Shown here: positions 1 through 12,780 of the stretch, in pieces
How the letters are laid out: every line of letters begins with the position of its first letter
Numbering within the stretch: position 1 is the first letter of the stretch
Assembly (NCBI RefSeq): GCF_009674495.1
Contig: NZ_WKJN01000014.1
Coordinates: 1-64,000 of the forward strand
Length of the DNA: 64,000 nucleotides
Source: Duganella alba
GTDB taxonomy: Bacteria > Pseudomonadota > Gammaproteobacteria > Burkholderiales > Burkholderiaceae_D
Reading direction: 5' to 3'
Notes under the pieces: model-generated
What the model was told of the DNA's origin: nothing
Seen by the model: only the letters and a program-made list of their open reading frames with translations
Database searches by the model: none
Made by a program: the position numbers and the translations under genes

Positions 1-1
1 G

Positions 2-1840
2 GCCGTTGAAGCCGCCGCGCCGGCCGAAGGCGGCGAGCGCGCCGAGCGCCAGCAGCGTCCACGCGGTCCGCGCCAGATGCGCGAACAGCGCGCGCTGCGT
101 GAAGCCAGTATGCCGCGTCCGGAACCGGTCGCCGTGGTGGAAGGCGCTGCCGCGCCAGCGGAAGAGGGGGCTGCCGCAGCACCAGCCGTTGGCCGTGACG
201 GCAAGCCGCGCCAGGAGCGTGGTCCGCGCAATGAACAGCGCAACGGCAAGCCGCAGCGCAACGGCAAGAACGGCAAACCACGCCAGGGCGGCCAGAACGC
301 CGGTGGCGCCAAGGGTAACGATGCCGACGCCGCATTCTCTTACGTGACCTCGGATGCGTTCGACCGCGAAGACGGCAAGGGCCGCCAGCCGGCCAAGCCG
401 GTGCGCCGCGACCTGACCTCGGACGACGACGCGCCGAAGCTGCACAAGGTGCTGGCCGAAGCCGGCCTGGGTTCGCGCCGCGACATGGAAGACCTGATCG
501 TTGCCGGCCGCGTGTCGGTCAACGGCGAGCCGGCCCACATCGGCCAGCGCATCCTGCCGACCGATGCCGTGCGCATCAACGGCAAACTGATTCAGCGCCG
601 CGTCAGCAAGAAGCCGCCGCGCGTGCTGGTGTACCACAAGCCGGCCGGCGAAATCGTCTCGATGGACGATCCGGAAGGCCGTCCATCGGTGTTCGACCGT
701 CTGCCGACCATGAAGGCCGGCAAATGGCTGGCCGTCGGCCGCCTCGACTTCAACACCGAAGGCCTGCTGCTGTTTACCACCTCCGGTGACCTGGCCAACC
801 GCCTGATGCACCCGCGCTATGGTATCGACCGTGAATACGCGGTGCGCACGCTGGGCGAGCTGGAAGAGGGCATGCGCCAGAAACTGCTGGCCGGCGTCGA
901 GCTGGAAGACGGCGTGGCGCAGTTCTCCAAGATCGCCGACGGCGGCGGCGAGGGCATCAACAAGTGGTATCGCGTGATCATCGGCGAAGGCCGTAACCGC
1001 GAGGTGCGCCGCATGTTCGAGGCGATCGGCCTGACCGTGTCGCGCCTGATCCGTACCCGCTACGGCGCCATGACCCTGCCAAGCAGCCTGAAACGCGGCC
1101 GCTGGGAAGAGATGGAAGAAAACGCGGTGCGCGGCCTGATGGCGGCCTACGCGGTCGAGAAAAAAGGTAGCGGCGACGCGCCTGCGGCAGCGCCTGCCGC
1201 CGCCGCTCCGCGCGGCAAGGGCCAGGGCCAAGGTCAGCAACAGGCCAAGCCGGTACAGAACAAAGGTCCGGAAAAACGCGGCCGCAACGGTGGACGCGAC
1301 CAGCAGGCGGAACGCGCCGACCGCCGTGACGATCGTGATTTCTACGATGACGACGAGGACGACGAAAACGAGCCGAACTTCAACCGTGCCGACACCAGCA
1401 ACGCCAATGCGCTGCCGTTCGCCAAGCAACCGCGCGGCAATGGCCGTGGCCAGGGTGGCTTCGGCGGCAACGGTGGCGGCAATGGCGGCGGTCGCGGCGG
1501 CAAAGGCCGTCCGGGCGGCGCGCAAGGCGGCCAGGGGCAGACTTCCAGTCGTCCAGGCGGTCGTCCGCAAGGCATCGGCGCCTACGCCGGCGGCCGTCCG
1601 CTCGGCGAGGGTCCGGCGCCGCGCGCGCAGGGCCAGGGTGGCCGTCCGCAAGGCCAGGGCCAGGGACAAGGCGGCCAGCCTCGCGGCCAGCAGCCGAAGG
1701 GCCCGAGCCGTGGTCCGCGCCAGCCGGATCCGCTGCAAACCACGTTCGGTTTCGGCGCTGCCAGTGGCGCGCCGCGCCGTGGCCAGCCGCCGCGTGGTGG
1801 CGCCGCCGACCACGGCATGCCGCGTCGTCGCAAGGGTTAA
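2..1840 (+). CDS. rluB: 23S rRNA pseudouridine synthase RluB (5'-truncated by window edge)
   Basis: This gene makes pseudouridine in 23S rRNA (position 2605 in E. coli numbering). The frame is open to the left edge, so the true start lies outside the window. An S4 RNA-binding domain ([15 protein letters not shown]..., about 425-580) is followed by the RsuA/RluB catalytic domain with the signature [19 protein letters not shown] near 740-800, which holds the catalytic Asp. Family members are usually 250-350 residues. This one has a long basic N-terminal part and a Gly/Arg/Gln-rich C-terminal tail from about 1,160 on, typical of Burkholderiales RluB and probably disordered and RNA-binding. The next genes serve translation too, but a good promoter lies between, so they are probably separate units. 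Confidence 0.93.
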   Translation, partial: AVEAAAPAEGGERAERQQRPRGPRQMREQRALREASMPRPEPVAVVEGAAAPAEEGAAAAPAVGRDGKPRQERGPRNEQRNGKPQRNGKNGKPRQGGQNAGGAKGNDADAAFSYVTSDAFDREDGKGRQPAKPVRRDLTSDDDAPKLHKVLAEAGLGSRRDMEDLIVAGRVSVNGEPAHIGQRILPTDAVRINGKLIQRRVSKKPPRVLVYHKPAGEIVSMDDPEGRPSVFDRLPTMKAGKWLAVGRLDFNTEGLLLFTTSGDLANRLMHPRYGIDREYAVRTLGELEEGMRQKLLAGVELEDGVAQFSKIADGGGEGINKWYRVIIGEGRNREVRRMFEAIGLTVSRLIRTRYGAMTLPSSLKRGRWEEMEENAVRGLMAAYAVEKKGSGDAPAAAPAAAAPRGKGQGQGQQQAKPVQNKGPEKRGRNGGRDQQAERADRRDDRDFYDDDEDDENEPNFNRADTSNANALPFAKQPRGNGRGQGGFGGNGGGNGGGRGGKGRPGGAQGGQGQTSSRPGGRPQGIGAYAGGRPLGEGPAPRAQGQGGRPQGQGQGQGGQPRGQQPKGPSRGPRQPDPLQTTFGFGAASGAPRRGQPPRGGAADHGMPRRRKG

Positions 1841-1889
1841 GCAGATCACTTTCGCCTTGTTGTAAGTCTGCCATGCCGCCCGTGCGGCA

Positions 1890-1918
1890 TTGCAGCGAAG
1901 TTCATATAAGGTTATAAT
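1890..1918 (+). promoter_or_regulatory. sigma-70 promoter of the rimP-nusA-infB operon
   Basis: TTGCAG (1890-1895), a 17-bp spacer and a perfect TATAAT (1913-1918) form a strong sigma-70 promoter. It lies about 160 bp before rimP, so the transcript would have a long leader starting near 1925. A perfect 7-bp hairpin (1873-1879 with 1884-1890) sits just upstream between rluB and the promoter. It lacks a T tract, so it is at most a weak end for rluB. Confidence 0.8.
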
Positions 1919-1950
1919 ATCCAGCCTAGTAGAAGTTCCAACTCGCGTAA

Positions 1951-2015
1951 CTGCCCCGGGACTCTTCATCTGGCTAGGTGTTATAGAAAGATGGGCAGAT
2001 GCCCATTTTTTTTTT
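1951..2015 (+). terminator. leader terminator/attenuator before rimP, with overlapping alternative pairing
   Basis: ATGGGC (1991-1996), loop AGAT and GCCCAT (2001-2006) form a stem followed by ten T (2006-2015), a textbook intrinsic terminator inside the leader of the rimP operon. Two upstream segments can pair with the same bases instead: CTGCCC (1951-1956) with GGGCAG (1993-1998), and CATCTG (1967-1972) with CAGATG (1996-2001). Either pairing would break the terminator stem. That is the layout of an attenuator with an antiterminator. In gammaproteobacteria the equivalent operon is controlled by its own product NusA. A similar control here is inference. Confidence 0.7.
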
Positions 2016-2032
2016 GTTGAACCGTTTTAAAC

Positions 2033-2060
2033 GGCCTGTTTTGCACCATGTAAACAGGCC
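2033..2060 (+). promoter_or_regulatory. leader hairpin next to the rimP ribosome-binding site
   Basis: A 9-bp inverted repeat (2033-2041 with 2052-2060, 10-nt loop) lies between the leader terminator and the Shine-Dalgarno GGAGA (2068-2072). It could control translation initiation or stabilise the 5' end after processing. Only the pairing is seen; the role is inferred. Confidence 0.5.
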
Positions 2061-2077
2061 TTGAACTGGAGAATTTC

Positions 2078-4128
<2,051 letters not shown>

Positions 4129-4174
4129 TTTGAGTATCTTTATCATCTCCGCGACACATAGAAAAGAGGACTGA

Positions 4175-7063
4175 ATGGCGAGTAACAACGTAGCCCAATT
4201 TGCCACCGAACTGAAGATGCCTGCAGACTTGCTGCTGACGCAGCTGCGTTCTGCCGGCGTCGACAAAAGTTCGGCGTCAGATCCATTGTCGAAAGAGGAT
4301 AAGGATAAGCTGCTCGATCACCTGCGCCGTACCCACGGCGCCGGCGCTGAAGAGAAGAAGAAAATTACGCTGACGCGCAAGGAAACCACCGAGATCAAGC
4401 AGGCCGACGCCAATGGCAAGGCCCGCACGATCCAGGTGGCGGTCAAGAAAACCCGTACCTTCGTGCAGCGCGACGAACCGCTGACCACCACGCCTGCCGC
4501 ACCGGCGGCGCCGGTGGTCGACGCGGCGGAAAACGCGCGCCGCGAAGAAGAGGCCCGTAAGCAGGCTGAACTGATCGCCCGTCAGGAAGCGGACCTGCGC
4601 GAGAAGCAGGAGCGCCTGGCCAAGCTGGAAGCGGACAAAGCCGCCCAGGAAAAAGCCAACGCCGAAGCCGAAGCCGCCGCCAAGAAGGAAGCCGAAGCCG
4701 AAGCCAAGGAAGAAGCCAAGAAAGCCGCCGCCGCCAAGGCCGCCGCCGCCGCGCCAGCCTCGGCCCCGGTCGCCGCACCTGCGGTCGATACCGCTGCGGA
4801 AGACGCGAAGAAAAAAGCGGCTGCCGACGAAGCCAAGAAGAAAACCGCCGCTGCCGCCAAGGAAGCCGCCGAGCAGGCTGCCGCCACCGAGCGCGCACGC
4901 CAGGCCGTGGCCGACGAAGTGGCCCAGATCAAGGCCATGATGAACGCGCCACGCCGCGCCATCAAGGCCCCTGAACCTGCGCCGGCGCCGGTCAAGCCGA
5001 AGGTTGCCGAAGGCACGCTGCACAAGCCGGCCACCAGCGCCACGGCCAAGCCGGGCGACAAGCCGGGCGACAAGAAACCCGCCGTTGCCGGCGCGGACAA
5101 GAAATCGATCAAGTCGGCCAATGTGTCGTCGACCTGGCAGGACGACGCGAAAAAACGCGGCGCGCCAGGCGGTGGCAACAAGGGCCGTGGTGCGGGCGCT
5201 GGCGCCGGCACCGGCCGCGACAGCTGGCGCGGTGGCAAGGGCGGCGGTCGCCGTCACCACCAGTCGGATGACCGCGAAAGCAATTTCCAGGCGCCGACCG
5301 AAGCCGTCGTCAAAGACGTGCACGTGCCGGAAACCATCACCGTGGCCGAACTGGCGCACAAGATGTCCGTCAAGGCGTCCGAGGTCATCAAGCAGCTGAT
5401 GAAGCTGGGCCAGATGTGCACCATCAACCAGGTGCTGGACCAGGAAACCGCGATGATCGTGGTCGAGGAAATGGGCCACAAGGCCCACGCCGCCGAGATC
5501 GACGATCCAGAAGCGATCCTGGCCGACCAGGGCGAGCACGCGCACTTCGAAGCGACGCCGCGCGCGCCGGTGGTCACCGTCATGGGTCACGTCGACCACG
5601 GTAAAACCTCGCTGCTGGATTACATCCGTCGCGCCAAAGTGGCGTCCGGCGAAGCTGGCGGCATTACCCAGCACATCGGCGCCTACCACGTGGACACCCC
5701 GCGCGGCATGATCACCTTCCTGGATACGCCGGGTCATGAAGCCTTTACGGCGATGCGTGCCCGCGGTGCGAAAGCCACCGACATCGTGATCCTGGTGGTG
5801 GCAGCCGACGACGGCGTGATGCCGCAGACCAAGGAAGCGATCGCCCACGCGAAAGCGGCCGGCGTGCCGCTGGTGGTGGCGATCAACAAGATCGACAAAC
5901 CGGGCGGCAATATCGACCGCGTGACGCAGGAACTGGTCGCCGAGAGTGTGGTGCCGGAAGAATACGGTGGCGAATCGCCATTCGTGCCGGTATCGGCCAA
6001 GACCGGCGAAGGCATCGACAACCTGCTGGAGCAAGTGCTGCTGCAAGCCGAGGTGCTGGAACTGAAAGCGCCGGTCGATGCACCGGCCCGCGGCCTGGTG
6101 GTTGAAGGCCGTCTGGATAAAGGTAAGGGTCCGGTTGCCACCGTGCTGGTGCAGTCGGGTACGCTGAAGCGCGGCGACGTGATTCTGGCGGGTTCGTCCT
6201 TCGGCCGCGTGCGCGCGATGCTGGACGAAAACGGCAAACCGATCACCGAAGCCGGCCCATCGATCCCGGTCGAAATCCAGGGTCTGACCGAAGTGCCGCA
6301 AGCCGGTGAAGAAGTCATGGTCATGGCCGACGAACGCAAGGCCCGCGAAATCGGTCTGTTCCGTCAAGGTAAGTTCCGCGACGTGAAACTGGCCAAGCAG
6401 CAAGCCGCGAAGCTGGAAAACATGTTCGGCCAGATGGCCGAAGGCGAAGTGAAAAACCTGCCGCTGATCATCAAGACCGACGTGCAGGGTTCGCAGGAAG
6501 CGCTGGTTGGCTCGCTGCAGAAACTGTCGACCTCGGAAGTGCGGGTACAGATCGTGCACGCGGCGGTCGGTGGCATCACCGAGTCGGACGTCAACCTGGC
6601 GGTGGCCTCGAAAGCGGTCATCATCGGCTTCAACGCCCGTGCCGACGCCCAGGCGCGCAAGCTGGCCGAGTCGAACGGTGTGGACATTCGCTACTACAAC
6701 ATCATTTACGATGCGATCGACGAGATCAAATCGGCGTTGTCGGGCATGCTGGCGCCAGAGAAGCGCGAGACCGTCATCGGTCAGGTCGAAGTACGCCAGG
6801 TTATCCTGGTGTCCAAGGTCGGCGCGGTTGCCGGCTGCCTGGTCACCGATGGCGTGGTCAAGCGTTCGTCCTCGGTACGCCTGCTGCGCAACAACATCGT
6901 GGTGTGGACCGGCGAAATCGACTCGCTCAAACGCTTCAAGGACGACGCCAAGGAAGTACGCGCCGGTCTGGAGTGCGGCCTGTCGCTGAAGAACTACAAC
7001 GACATCCAGGTGGGCGACTCCCTGGAAGTGTTCGAAGTACAGGAAATCGCTCGTACCCTGTAA
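4175..7063 (+). CDS. infB: translation initiation factor IF-2
   Basis: This GTPase brings initiator tRNA to the 30S subunit and promotes subunit joining. The 962 residues begin with an IF2_N domain (1-50), then a very long Ala/Lys/Glu-rich coiled linker (about 55-340), a Gly/Arg-rich stretch, a second IF2_N domain (about 385-440) and the G domain. Motifs seen are G1 GHVDHGKTS (near 470), G3 DTPGHEAF, G4 NKID and G5 SAK, followed by domains II, III and the fMet-tRNA-binding C-terminal domain. It is longer than E. coli IF2 because of the linker, which is common in Burkholderiales. An internal start giving a short isoform is possible but not demonstrated. Confidence 0.97.
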   Translation: MASNNVAQFATELKMPADLLLTQLRSAGVDKSSASDPLSKEDKDKLLDHLRRTHGAGAEEKKKITLTRKETTEIKQADANGKARTIQVAVKKTRTFVQRDEPLTTTPAAPAAPVVDAAENARREEEARKQAELIARQEADLREKQERLAKLEADKAAQEKANAEAEAAAKKEAEAEAKEEAKKAAAAKAAAAAPASAPVAAPAVDTAAEDAKKKAAADEAKKKTAAAAKEAAEQAAATERARQAVADEVAQIKAMMNAPRRAIKAPEPAPAPVKPKVAEGTLHKPATSATAKPGDKPGDKKPAVAGADKKSIKSANVSSTWQDDAKKRGAPGGGNKGRGAGAGAGTGRDSWRGGKGGGRRHHQSDDRESNFQAPTEAVVKDVHVPETITVAELAHKMSVKASEVIKQLMKLGQMCTINQVLDQETAMIVVEEMGHKAHAAEIDDPEAILADQGEHAHFEATPRAPVVTVMGHVDHGKTSLLDYIRRAKVASGEAGGITQHIGAYHVDTPRGMITFLDTPGHEAFTAMRARGAKATDIVILVVAADDGVMPQTKEAIAHAKAAGVPLVVAINKIDKPGGNIDRVTQELVAESVVPEEYGGESPFVPVSAKTGEGIDNLLEQVLLQAEVLELKAPVDAPARGLVVEGRLDKGKGPVATVLVQSGTLKRGDVILAGSSFGRVRAMLDENGKPITEAGPSIPVEIQGLTEVPQAGEEVMVMADERKAREIGLFRQGKFRDVKLAKQQAAKLENMFGQMAEGEVKNLPLIIKTDVQGSQEALVGSLQKLSTSEVRVQIVHAAVGGITESDVNLAVASKAVIIGFNARADAQARKLAESNGVDIRYYNIIYDAIDEIKSALSGMLAPEKRETVIGQVEVRQVILVSKVGAVAGCLVTDGVVKRSSSVRLLRNNIVVWTGEIDSLKRFKDDAKEVRAGLECGLSLKNYNDIQVGDSLEVFEVQEIARTL

Positions 7064-7542
<479 letters not shown>

Positions 7543-7543
<1 letters not shown>

Positions 7544-8466
7544 TGAATCAGGCCCGTGTAAAACGCGTCCGCGATCTGGTGGACGGCGTGCTGCTGCTCG
7601 ACAAGCCTGTGGGCTTTTCCAGCAATGACGCACTGATCAAGGCCAAGCGCGTGCTCAACGCCAAGAAGGCCGGCCACACCGGCACCCTCGATCCGTTCGC
7701 CACCGGCCTGCTGCCGCTGTGCTTCGGCGAGGCCACCAAGTTCTCGCAGGACTTGCTGGAAGCCGACAAGACCTACGAAACCACGGTGCACCTGGGGCAG
7801 ACCACCGACACCGGCGACACCGAAGGCGAAGTGGTGGAAACGCGCGAGGTCAACGTCACGCTGGAACAGATCCACGCCGTGCTGGAAAAATTCCGCGGCC
7901 CGATCGCGCAGGTGCCGCCGATGTACTCGGCCTTGAAGCGCGACGGCAAGCCGCTGTACGAATACGCCCGCGCCGGCATCACGCTGGAACGCGAAGCGCG
8001 CAACGTCATCATCCACCAGCTGGAGCTGGTGTCGTATGAGGCGCCGTTCCTCAAGCTGACGGTGACGTGCAGCAAGGGCACCTATATCCGCGTGCTGGGC
8101 CAGGACATCGGCGAAGCGCTCGGTTGCGGCGCCCACCTGAACGCGCTGCGCCGCACGCAGGTCGGCGCGCTGACCACCGAGCACATGATCACGCTCGATG
8201 AACTGGTTGCGCACGAAGCACCGTTGAGCCTGTTGTCGCCGGTCGATGCGCTGCTGTCCAGTTTCCCGGCGGTGCAGCTGAACGCCGAGCTGGCCAAACG
8301 CTTCCTGAACGGCCAGCGCCTGGCGCTGGGCAAGGAAGCGGTCGCCGTGCCGGCCGAGCAGGGCAGGGTGCGCGTCTACCTCGACGACAAGCTGCTCGGC
8401 ACCGCCCACCTCGGCGACTACAGCATCCTGGCGCCGGAACGATTAATCGCGTTTGTGGCGCAATAA
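7543..8466 (+). CDS. truB: tRNA pseudouridine-55 synthase TruB
   Basis: TruB makes pseudouridine-55 in the T loop of elongator tRNAs. The 307 residues show the family start [15 protein letters not shown], the catalytic motif [19 protein letters not shown] with the catalytic Asp in TLDP, the YxxxxxLGxxTDTGD block, and a C-terminal PUA-like domain. It overlaps rbfA by one base (TAATG), so it belongs to the nusA operon as in many proteobacteria. Confidence 0.96.
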
Positions 8467-8475
8467 AAGATAAAG

Positions 8476-8525
8476 TTGCGTCGCAACATGCTATACTAGC
8501 CGGCTTTACGTACCTCCTGTACGTA
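8476..8525 (+). promoter_or_regulatory. typA upstream region: -10-like hexamer and two inverted repeats
   Basis: A TATACT hexamer (8492-8497) could be the typA -10 element, but no good -35 lies 16-18 bp upstream. Two perfect palindromes flank it: GTTGCG-T-CGCAAC (8475-8487) and TACGTAC-CTCCT-GTACGTA (8507-8525). The first could be an operator and the second a hairpin at the very 5' end of the mRNA. The roles are inferred. Confidence 0.4.
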
Positions 8526-8553
8526 CCCGCAGTTTTTCCCCAAGATAACGACC

Positions 8554-10386
8554 ATGTCTACTACTAAACGCGCAATTCGCAATATTGCAATCATCGCCCA
8601 CGTTGACCACGGTAAAACCACCCTGGTTGACCAACTGCTCCGCCAGTCCGGCACCTTCCGCGAAAACCAAGCGGTCGATACCCGTGTCATGGACTCGAAC
8701 GACCTCGAAAAAGAGCGCGGCATTACGATTCTGTCGAAGAATTGCGCTGTTGAGTACGAAGGCACCCACATCAACATCGTCGACACCCCAGGCCACGCCG
8801 ACTTCGGCGGCGAAGTGGAGCGTGTGCTGTCGATGGTGGATTCGGTTCTGCTGCTGGTGGATGCCCAGGAAGGCCCAATGCCACAGACCCGTTTCGTGAC
8901 CCGCAAGGCGCTGGCCCTGGGCCTGAAGCCGATCGTGGTGGTCAACAAGGTCGACCGTCCGGGCGCGCGCGCCGACTGGGCGATCAACCAGACCTTCGAA
9001 CTGTTCGACAAGCTGGGCGCCACCGATGAGCAGCTGGACTTCCCTATCGTCTACGCTTCGGGCCTGAACGGCTACGCCGGCCTGACGGAAGACGTGCGCT
9101 CGGGCGACATGAAGCCGCTGTTCGACGCCATCCTGGAACACGTGCCAGTGCGCGACGACAATCCGGACGGCCCGCTGCAGATGCAAATCACCTCGCTGGA
9201 CTACTCGTCGTACGTCGGCAAGATCGGCATTGGCCGTATCAACCGCGGCCGCGTGAAAACCGGCCAGGACGTGATCGTCCTGAACGGTCCGGATTCGACC
9301 CCGATCAAGGGCCGCATCAACCAGGTGCTGAACTTCAAGGGCCTGGAGCGCGTGCTGGTGGACGACGCGGTTGCCGGCGACATCGTGCTGATCAACGGTA
9401 TCGACGAAATCGGCATCGGCTCGACCGTGTGCGCACCGGACACCCCGGAAGCGCTGCCGATGCTGACCGTCGACGAGCCGACCCTGACCATGAACTTCAT
9501 GGTCAACAACTCGCCGCTGGCTGGCCGCGAAGGCAAGTTCGTGACCTCGCGCCAGCTGCGCGACCGTCTGGACAAAGAACTGAAAGCCAACGTCGCGCTG
9601 CGCGTTGCACCAACCGACGACGACACCACCTTCGAAGTGTCGGGCCGCGGCGAGCTGCACCTGACCATTCTGATCGAAAACATGCGTCGTGAAGGTTTCG
9701 AGCTGGCCGTGTCGCGTCCACGCGTGGTGTTCAAGATGGTCGACGGCGTGCGCCACGAGCCGTTCGAGCAACTGTCGGTTGACGTGGAAGAAGCCAACCA
9801 GGGCGGCGTCATGGAAGAGCTGGGCCGTCGTCGTGGCGACCTGCAAAACATGGAATCGGACGGCAAAGGCCGTGTGCGCCTGGAATACCGTATTCCAGCA
9901 CGTGGCCTGATCGGCTTCCAGGGCGAATTCATGACCCTGACCCGCGGTACCGGCCTGATGTCGCACGTGTTTGACGCTTACGCGCCAGTCGACAACAGCA
10001 AAGGCGAACTGGGCGGCCGTCGCAACGGCGTGCTGATCTCGCAGGACGACGGCGCCGCCGTGGCCTACGCGATCTGGAAACTGCAGGATCGCGGCCGTAT
10101 GTTCGTGGTCCACAACGACCCGGTGTACGAAGGCATGATCATCGGTATCCACTCGCGCGACAACGACCTGGTGGTCAACCCGATCAAGGGCAAGCAGCTG
10201 ACCAACGTGCGTTCGTCGGGTACCGACGAAGCCGTGCGCCTGGTGCCGCCGATCCAGATGTCGCTGGAATACGCCGTGGAATTCATCGACGACGACGAAC
10301 TGGTGGAAATCACCCCGAAATCGATCCGTCTGCGCAAGCGCTTCCTGAAAGAGCACGAGCGTAAGAAAGCTTCGCGCGAAGCGTAA
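8554..10386 (+). CDS. typA: translational GTPase TypA/BipA
   Basis: TypA (BipA) is a ribosome-binding GTPase of the EF-G family that aids 50S assembly and stress adaptation. The 610-residue length is normal. The G domain shows [12 protein letters not shown] (G1, residues 12-23), [13 protein letters not shown] (G3), NKVDRPGAR (G4), then domains II, III, V and the BipA C-terminal domain with [11 protein letters not shown] and [10 protein letters not shown]. It stands alone between truB and a strong terminator. Confidence 0.97.
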   Translation: MSTTKRAIRNIAIIAHVDHGKTTLVDQLLRQSGTFRENQAVDTRVMDSNDLEKERGITILSKNCAVEYEGTHINIVDTPGHADFGGEVERVLSMVDSVLLLVDAQEGPMPQTRFVTRKALALGLKPIVVVNKVDRPGARADWAINQTFELFDKLGATDEQLDFPIVYASGLNGYAGLTEDVRSGDMKPLFDAILEHVPVRDDNPDGPLQMQITSLDYSSYVGKIGIGRINRGRVKTGQDVIVLNGPDSTPIKGRINQVLNFKGLERVLVDDAVAGDIVLINGIDEIGIGSTVCAPDTPEALPMLTVDEPTLTMNFMVNNSPLAGREGKFVTSRQLRDRLDKELKANVALRVAPTDDDTTFEVSGRGELHLTILIENMRREGFELAVSRPRVVFKMVDGVRHEPFEQLSVDVEEANQGGVMEELGRRRGDLQNMESDGKGRVRLEYRIPARGLIGFQGEFMTLTRGTGLMSHVFDAYAPVDNSKGELGGRRNGVLISQDDGAAVAYAIWKLQDRGRMFVVHNDPVYEGMIIGIHSRDNDLVVNPIKGKQLTNVRSSGTDEAVRLVPPIQMSLEYAVEFIDDDELVEITPKSIRLRKRFLKEHERKKASREA

Positions 10387-10410
10387 GCCACGCTCTGCCG
10401 CTGGATCAAG

Positions 10411-10435
10411 AAGCCGCCCTCGGGCGGCTTTTTTT
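10411..10435 (+). terminator. intrinsic terminator of typA
   Basis: AAGCCGCC (10411-10418), loop CTCG and GGCGGCTT (10423-10430) are followed by a T run to 10435. It ends typA 25 bp after its stop. Confidence 0.92.
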
Positions 10436-10511
10436 CATTTGTTTCATTTGCCTTTTCCTTTTTACTGCGGTACTTTGGTGCGTGGCAACATAAACGCATT
10501 GGAGGATCACG

Positions 10512-12758
10512 GTGAGCGACGACAAGACGACCAACCCCTGGCTGAACTGGCCAGGCAATCCCCTCAACCTTGCCCAACAGGCAAGCGATTATTGGGTCGA
10601 CGCAGTGCAGCGTTCGGTCCTGTTCATGGATGTGCTGCGCGAGCGCGGCAACGAACGCAACCACCGTGCCGAGCAAACCGCGCCGCACGTGCTGACCTTC
10701 AAATTCGAGGTCGTCATGGACGGCCGCCACCTGGAACGCCCCGTCAACTACGGCCTGCTGCACATCCTGCAGCCGGACGGCGTGCAGCCCGATCCCACCA
10801 AGCGTCCCTTCATCGTGTTCGATCCGCGCGCCGGCCACGGCCCCGGCATCGGCGGCATGAAGCACGACAGCGAAATCGGCGTGGTGCTGAAGGCCGGCCA
10901 TCCATGCTACTTCGTCGGCTTCACGCCGCATCCGGTGCCGGGCCAGACCATCGAGGACGTGTGCCGCGCCGAGGCGCAGTTCATCGCCAGGGTGGCCGAG
11001 CTGCATCCGCAGGCCGACGGCAAGCCTGCGCTGATCGGCAACTGCCAGGCCGGCTGGCAGATCATGATGACCAGCGCGCTGAATCCCGACCTGGTCGGTC
11101 CGCTGGTGCTGGCCGGTGCGCCGCTGTCGTACTGGGCCGGCGTGCGCGGCAAGAATCCGCTGCGCTACCTCGGCGGCATCCTCGGCGGCACCTGGATGAC
11201 GGCGTTGGCGGGCGACCTTGGCAATGGCATCTTCGACGGCGCGCAGCTGGTCGAGAATTTCGAGAAGATGAATCCGTCCAATACGCTGTGGAGCAAGAAC
11301 TACAACGTCTATTCCAAGATCGACACCGAGGCGCAGCGCTTCCTCGACTTTGAAAAATGGTGGGGCAATCCGGTGCTGCTGAACGCCGGCGAGATGCAGT
11401 ACATCGCCGATTCGCTGTTCGTCGGCAACCGCCTGAGCGACGCCGCGCTGCTCGACAGCGCCGGCCACCGCATCGACCTGCGCAACGTCAAGTCGCCGAT
11501 CGTGGTGTTCTGCTCGTGGGGCGACGACATCACGCCGCCGCAGCAGGCGCTGGGCTGGGTGCTGGATTTGTACGAGGACGACGCGGCGCTGGTGTCCGGC
11601 GGCCAGACCATCATCTACTCCATGCACCAGAGCATCGGCCACCTCGGCATCTTCGTGTCCGCCTCGGTGGCCAACAAGGAGCACGAGGAATTCACCGCCG
11701 CCATGGACATGATCGACATCATGCCGCCGGGCCTGTACGAAGCGGTGTTCCTCGACAAGGACGAGGAAATGCTGCAAGCCGAAATCGCCGCCGGCGACCT
11801 GGCGGCCGGCGACTACGTGATGCGTTTCGAGCGCCGCAACCTCGACGCGCTGCGCGCGCTGGGCGGCAACGACGTGGCCGACGAGCGCCGCTTCGCCACC
11901 GTCGCGCGCGTGTCGGAAATCAACAAGGGTCTGTACCAGACCTTCGCCAGCCCGCTGGTGAAAAGCCTGGTGACGGACGCCAGCGCCGAGCACCTGCGCG
12001 AGGCGCATCCGCTGCGCATGCGCTACACGGCGTTCTCCAGCAAGAATCCGCTGATGGACCAGATCCCGGCGCTGGCCGAGAAGGTGCGCGCCGAACGCCG
12101 TCCGCTGGCCAAGGACAATGTGTTCCTGCAGATGCAGGAGGCGTGGTCGAAGCAGATCGTCGAGGCGCTCGACCGCTACCGCGATGCGCGCGACCAGGCC
12201 ACGGAAAATATGTTCCTCGGCGTGTACGGTTCGCCGCTGCTGCAGGCGCTGGTGGGCCTGAGCACCGACGGCGGCAAGCCGCGCCGCATCGGCCGCGACA
12301 TCGCGCGCGAGGCGGCCATCACCGCCAACCGCGCGGCGGCGGCGCTGAAGACCAAGGAGGGCGGCGTGACCGAGGCCATCATCCGCGGCCTGCTGTACAT
12401 CTTCCGCAGCCCGGAGATGAGCGCGGCCGACGAGCGCGCCTTTGCCGCCATGCGCCAGCTGCGCCTGCGCACCTCGGACGACAAGGAAATGAGCGTCACG
12501 CTGCTGAAGAAGATCCTGCGCGAGCAGTATCTGATGTTGCAGGTGAACGAAGAGGCGGCGCTGGACGACCTGCCGCTACTGCTGCCGGACGAGCCGGAAG
12601 CGCGCACCACGGCGCTCGGCATCGTGCGCCAGGTCGCCGGCGCGACCGGCACGCTGACCGGCGAGGCGGCCGTGCGGCTGGAGCGCGTGGCCGCCATCTT
12701 CGGACCGCAAGCGCCCAAGCTGGCGGTGGTGCGCAAGAAGAAAGGCGAGAGCGCTTGA
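10512..12758 (+). CDS. DUF3141 domain protein, PHA-synthase-like alpha/beta hydrolase
   Basis: The product has 748 residues and starts at a GTG after GGAGG. The first 380 or so residues resemble class I/II polyhydroxyalkanoate synthases: an alpha/beta-hydrolase core with the nucleophile-elbow-like GNCQAGW (Cys near residue 178), FDPRAGHGPGIGGMK and VVFCSWGDDITPPQQALGW. The rest is the DUF3141 extension. The family is often labelled 3-hydroxyalkanoate synthetase, but its reaction is not established. No PHA genes (phaB, phaR, phasin) are nearby. Its own terminator-bounded position suggests a single-gene transcript. I am sure of the family, not of the function. Confidence 0.8.
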   Translation: MSDDKTTNPWLNWPGNPLNLAQQASDYWVDAVQRSVLFMDVLRERGNERNHRAEQTAPHVLTFKFEVVMDGRHLERPVNYGLLHILQPDGVQPDPTKRPFIVFDPRAGHGPGIGGMKHDSEIGVVLKAGHPCYFVGFTPHPVPGQTIEDVCRAEAQFIARVAELHPQADGKPALIGNCQAGWQIMMTSALNPDLVGPLVLAGAPLSYWAGVRGKNPLRYLGGILGGTWMTALAGDLGNGIFDGAQLVENFEKMNPSNTLWSKNYNVYSKIDTEAQRFLDFEKWWGNPVLLNAGEMQYIADSLFVGNRLSDAALLDSAGHRIDLRNVKSPIVVFCSWGDDITPPQQALGWVLDLYEDDAALVSGGQTIIYSMHQSIGHLGIFVSASVANKEHEEFTAAMDMIDIMPPGLYEAVFLDKDEEMLQAEIAAGDLAAGDYVMRFERRNLDALRALGGNDVADERRFATVARVSEINKGLYQTFASPLVKSLVTDASAEHLREAHPLRMRYTAFSSKNPLMDQIPALAEKVRAERRPLAKDNVFLQMQEAWSKQIVEALDRYRDARDQATENMFLGVYGSPLLQALVGLSTDGGKPRRIGRDIAREAAITANRAAAALKTKEGGVTEAIIRGLLYIFRSPEMSAADERAFAAMRQLRLRTSDDKEMSVTLLKKILREQYLMLQVNEEAALDDLPLLLPDEPEARTTALGIVRQVAGATGTLTGEAAVRLERVAAIFGPQAPKLAVVRKKKGESA

Positions 12759-12780
12759 AAGCCTTGTCTGTTCGGGCCGG

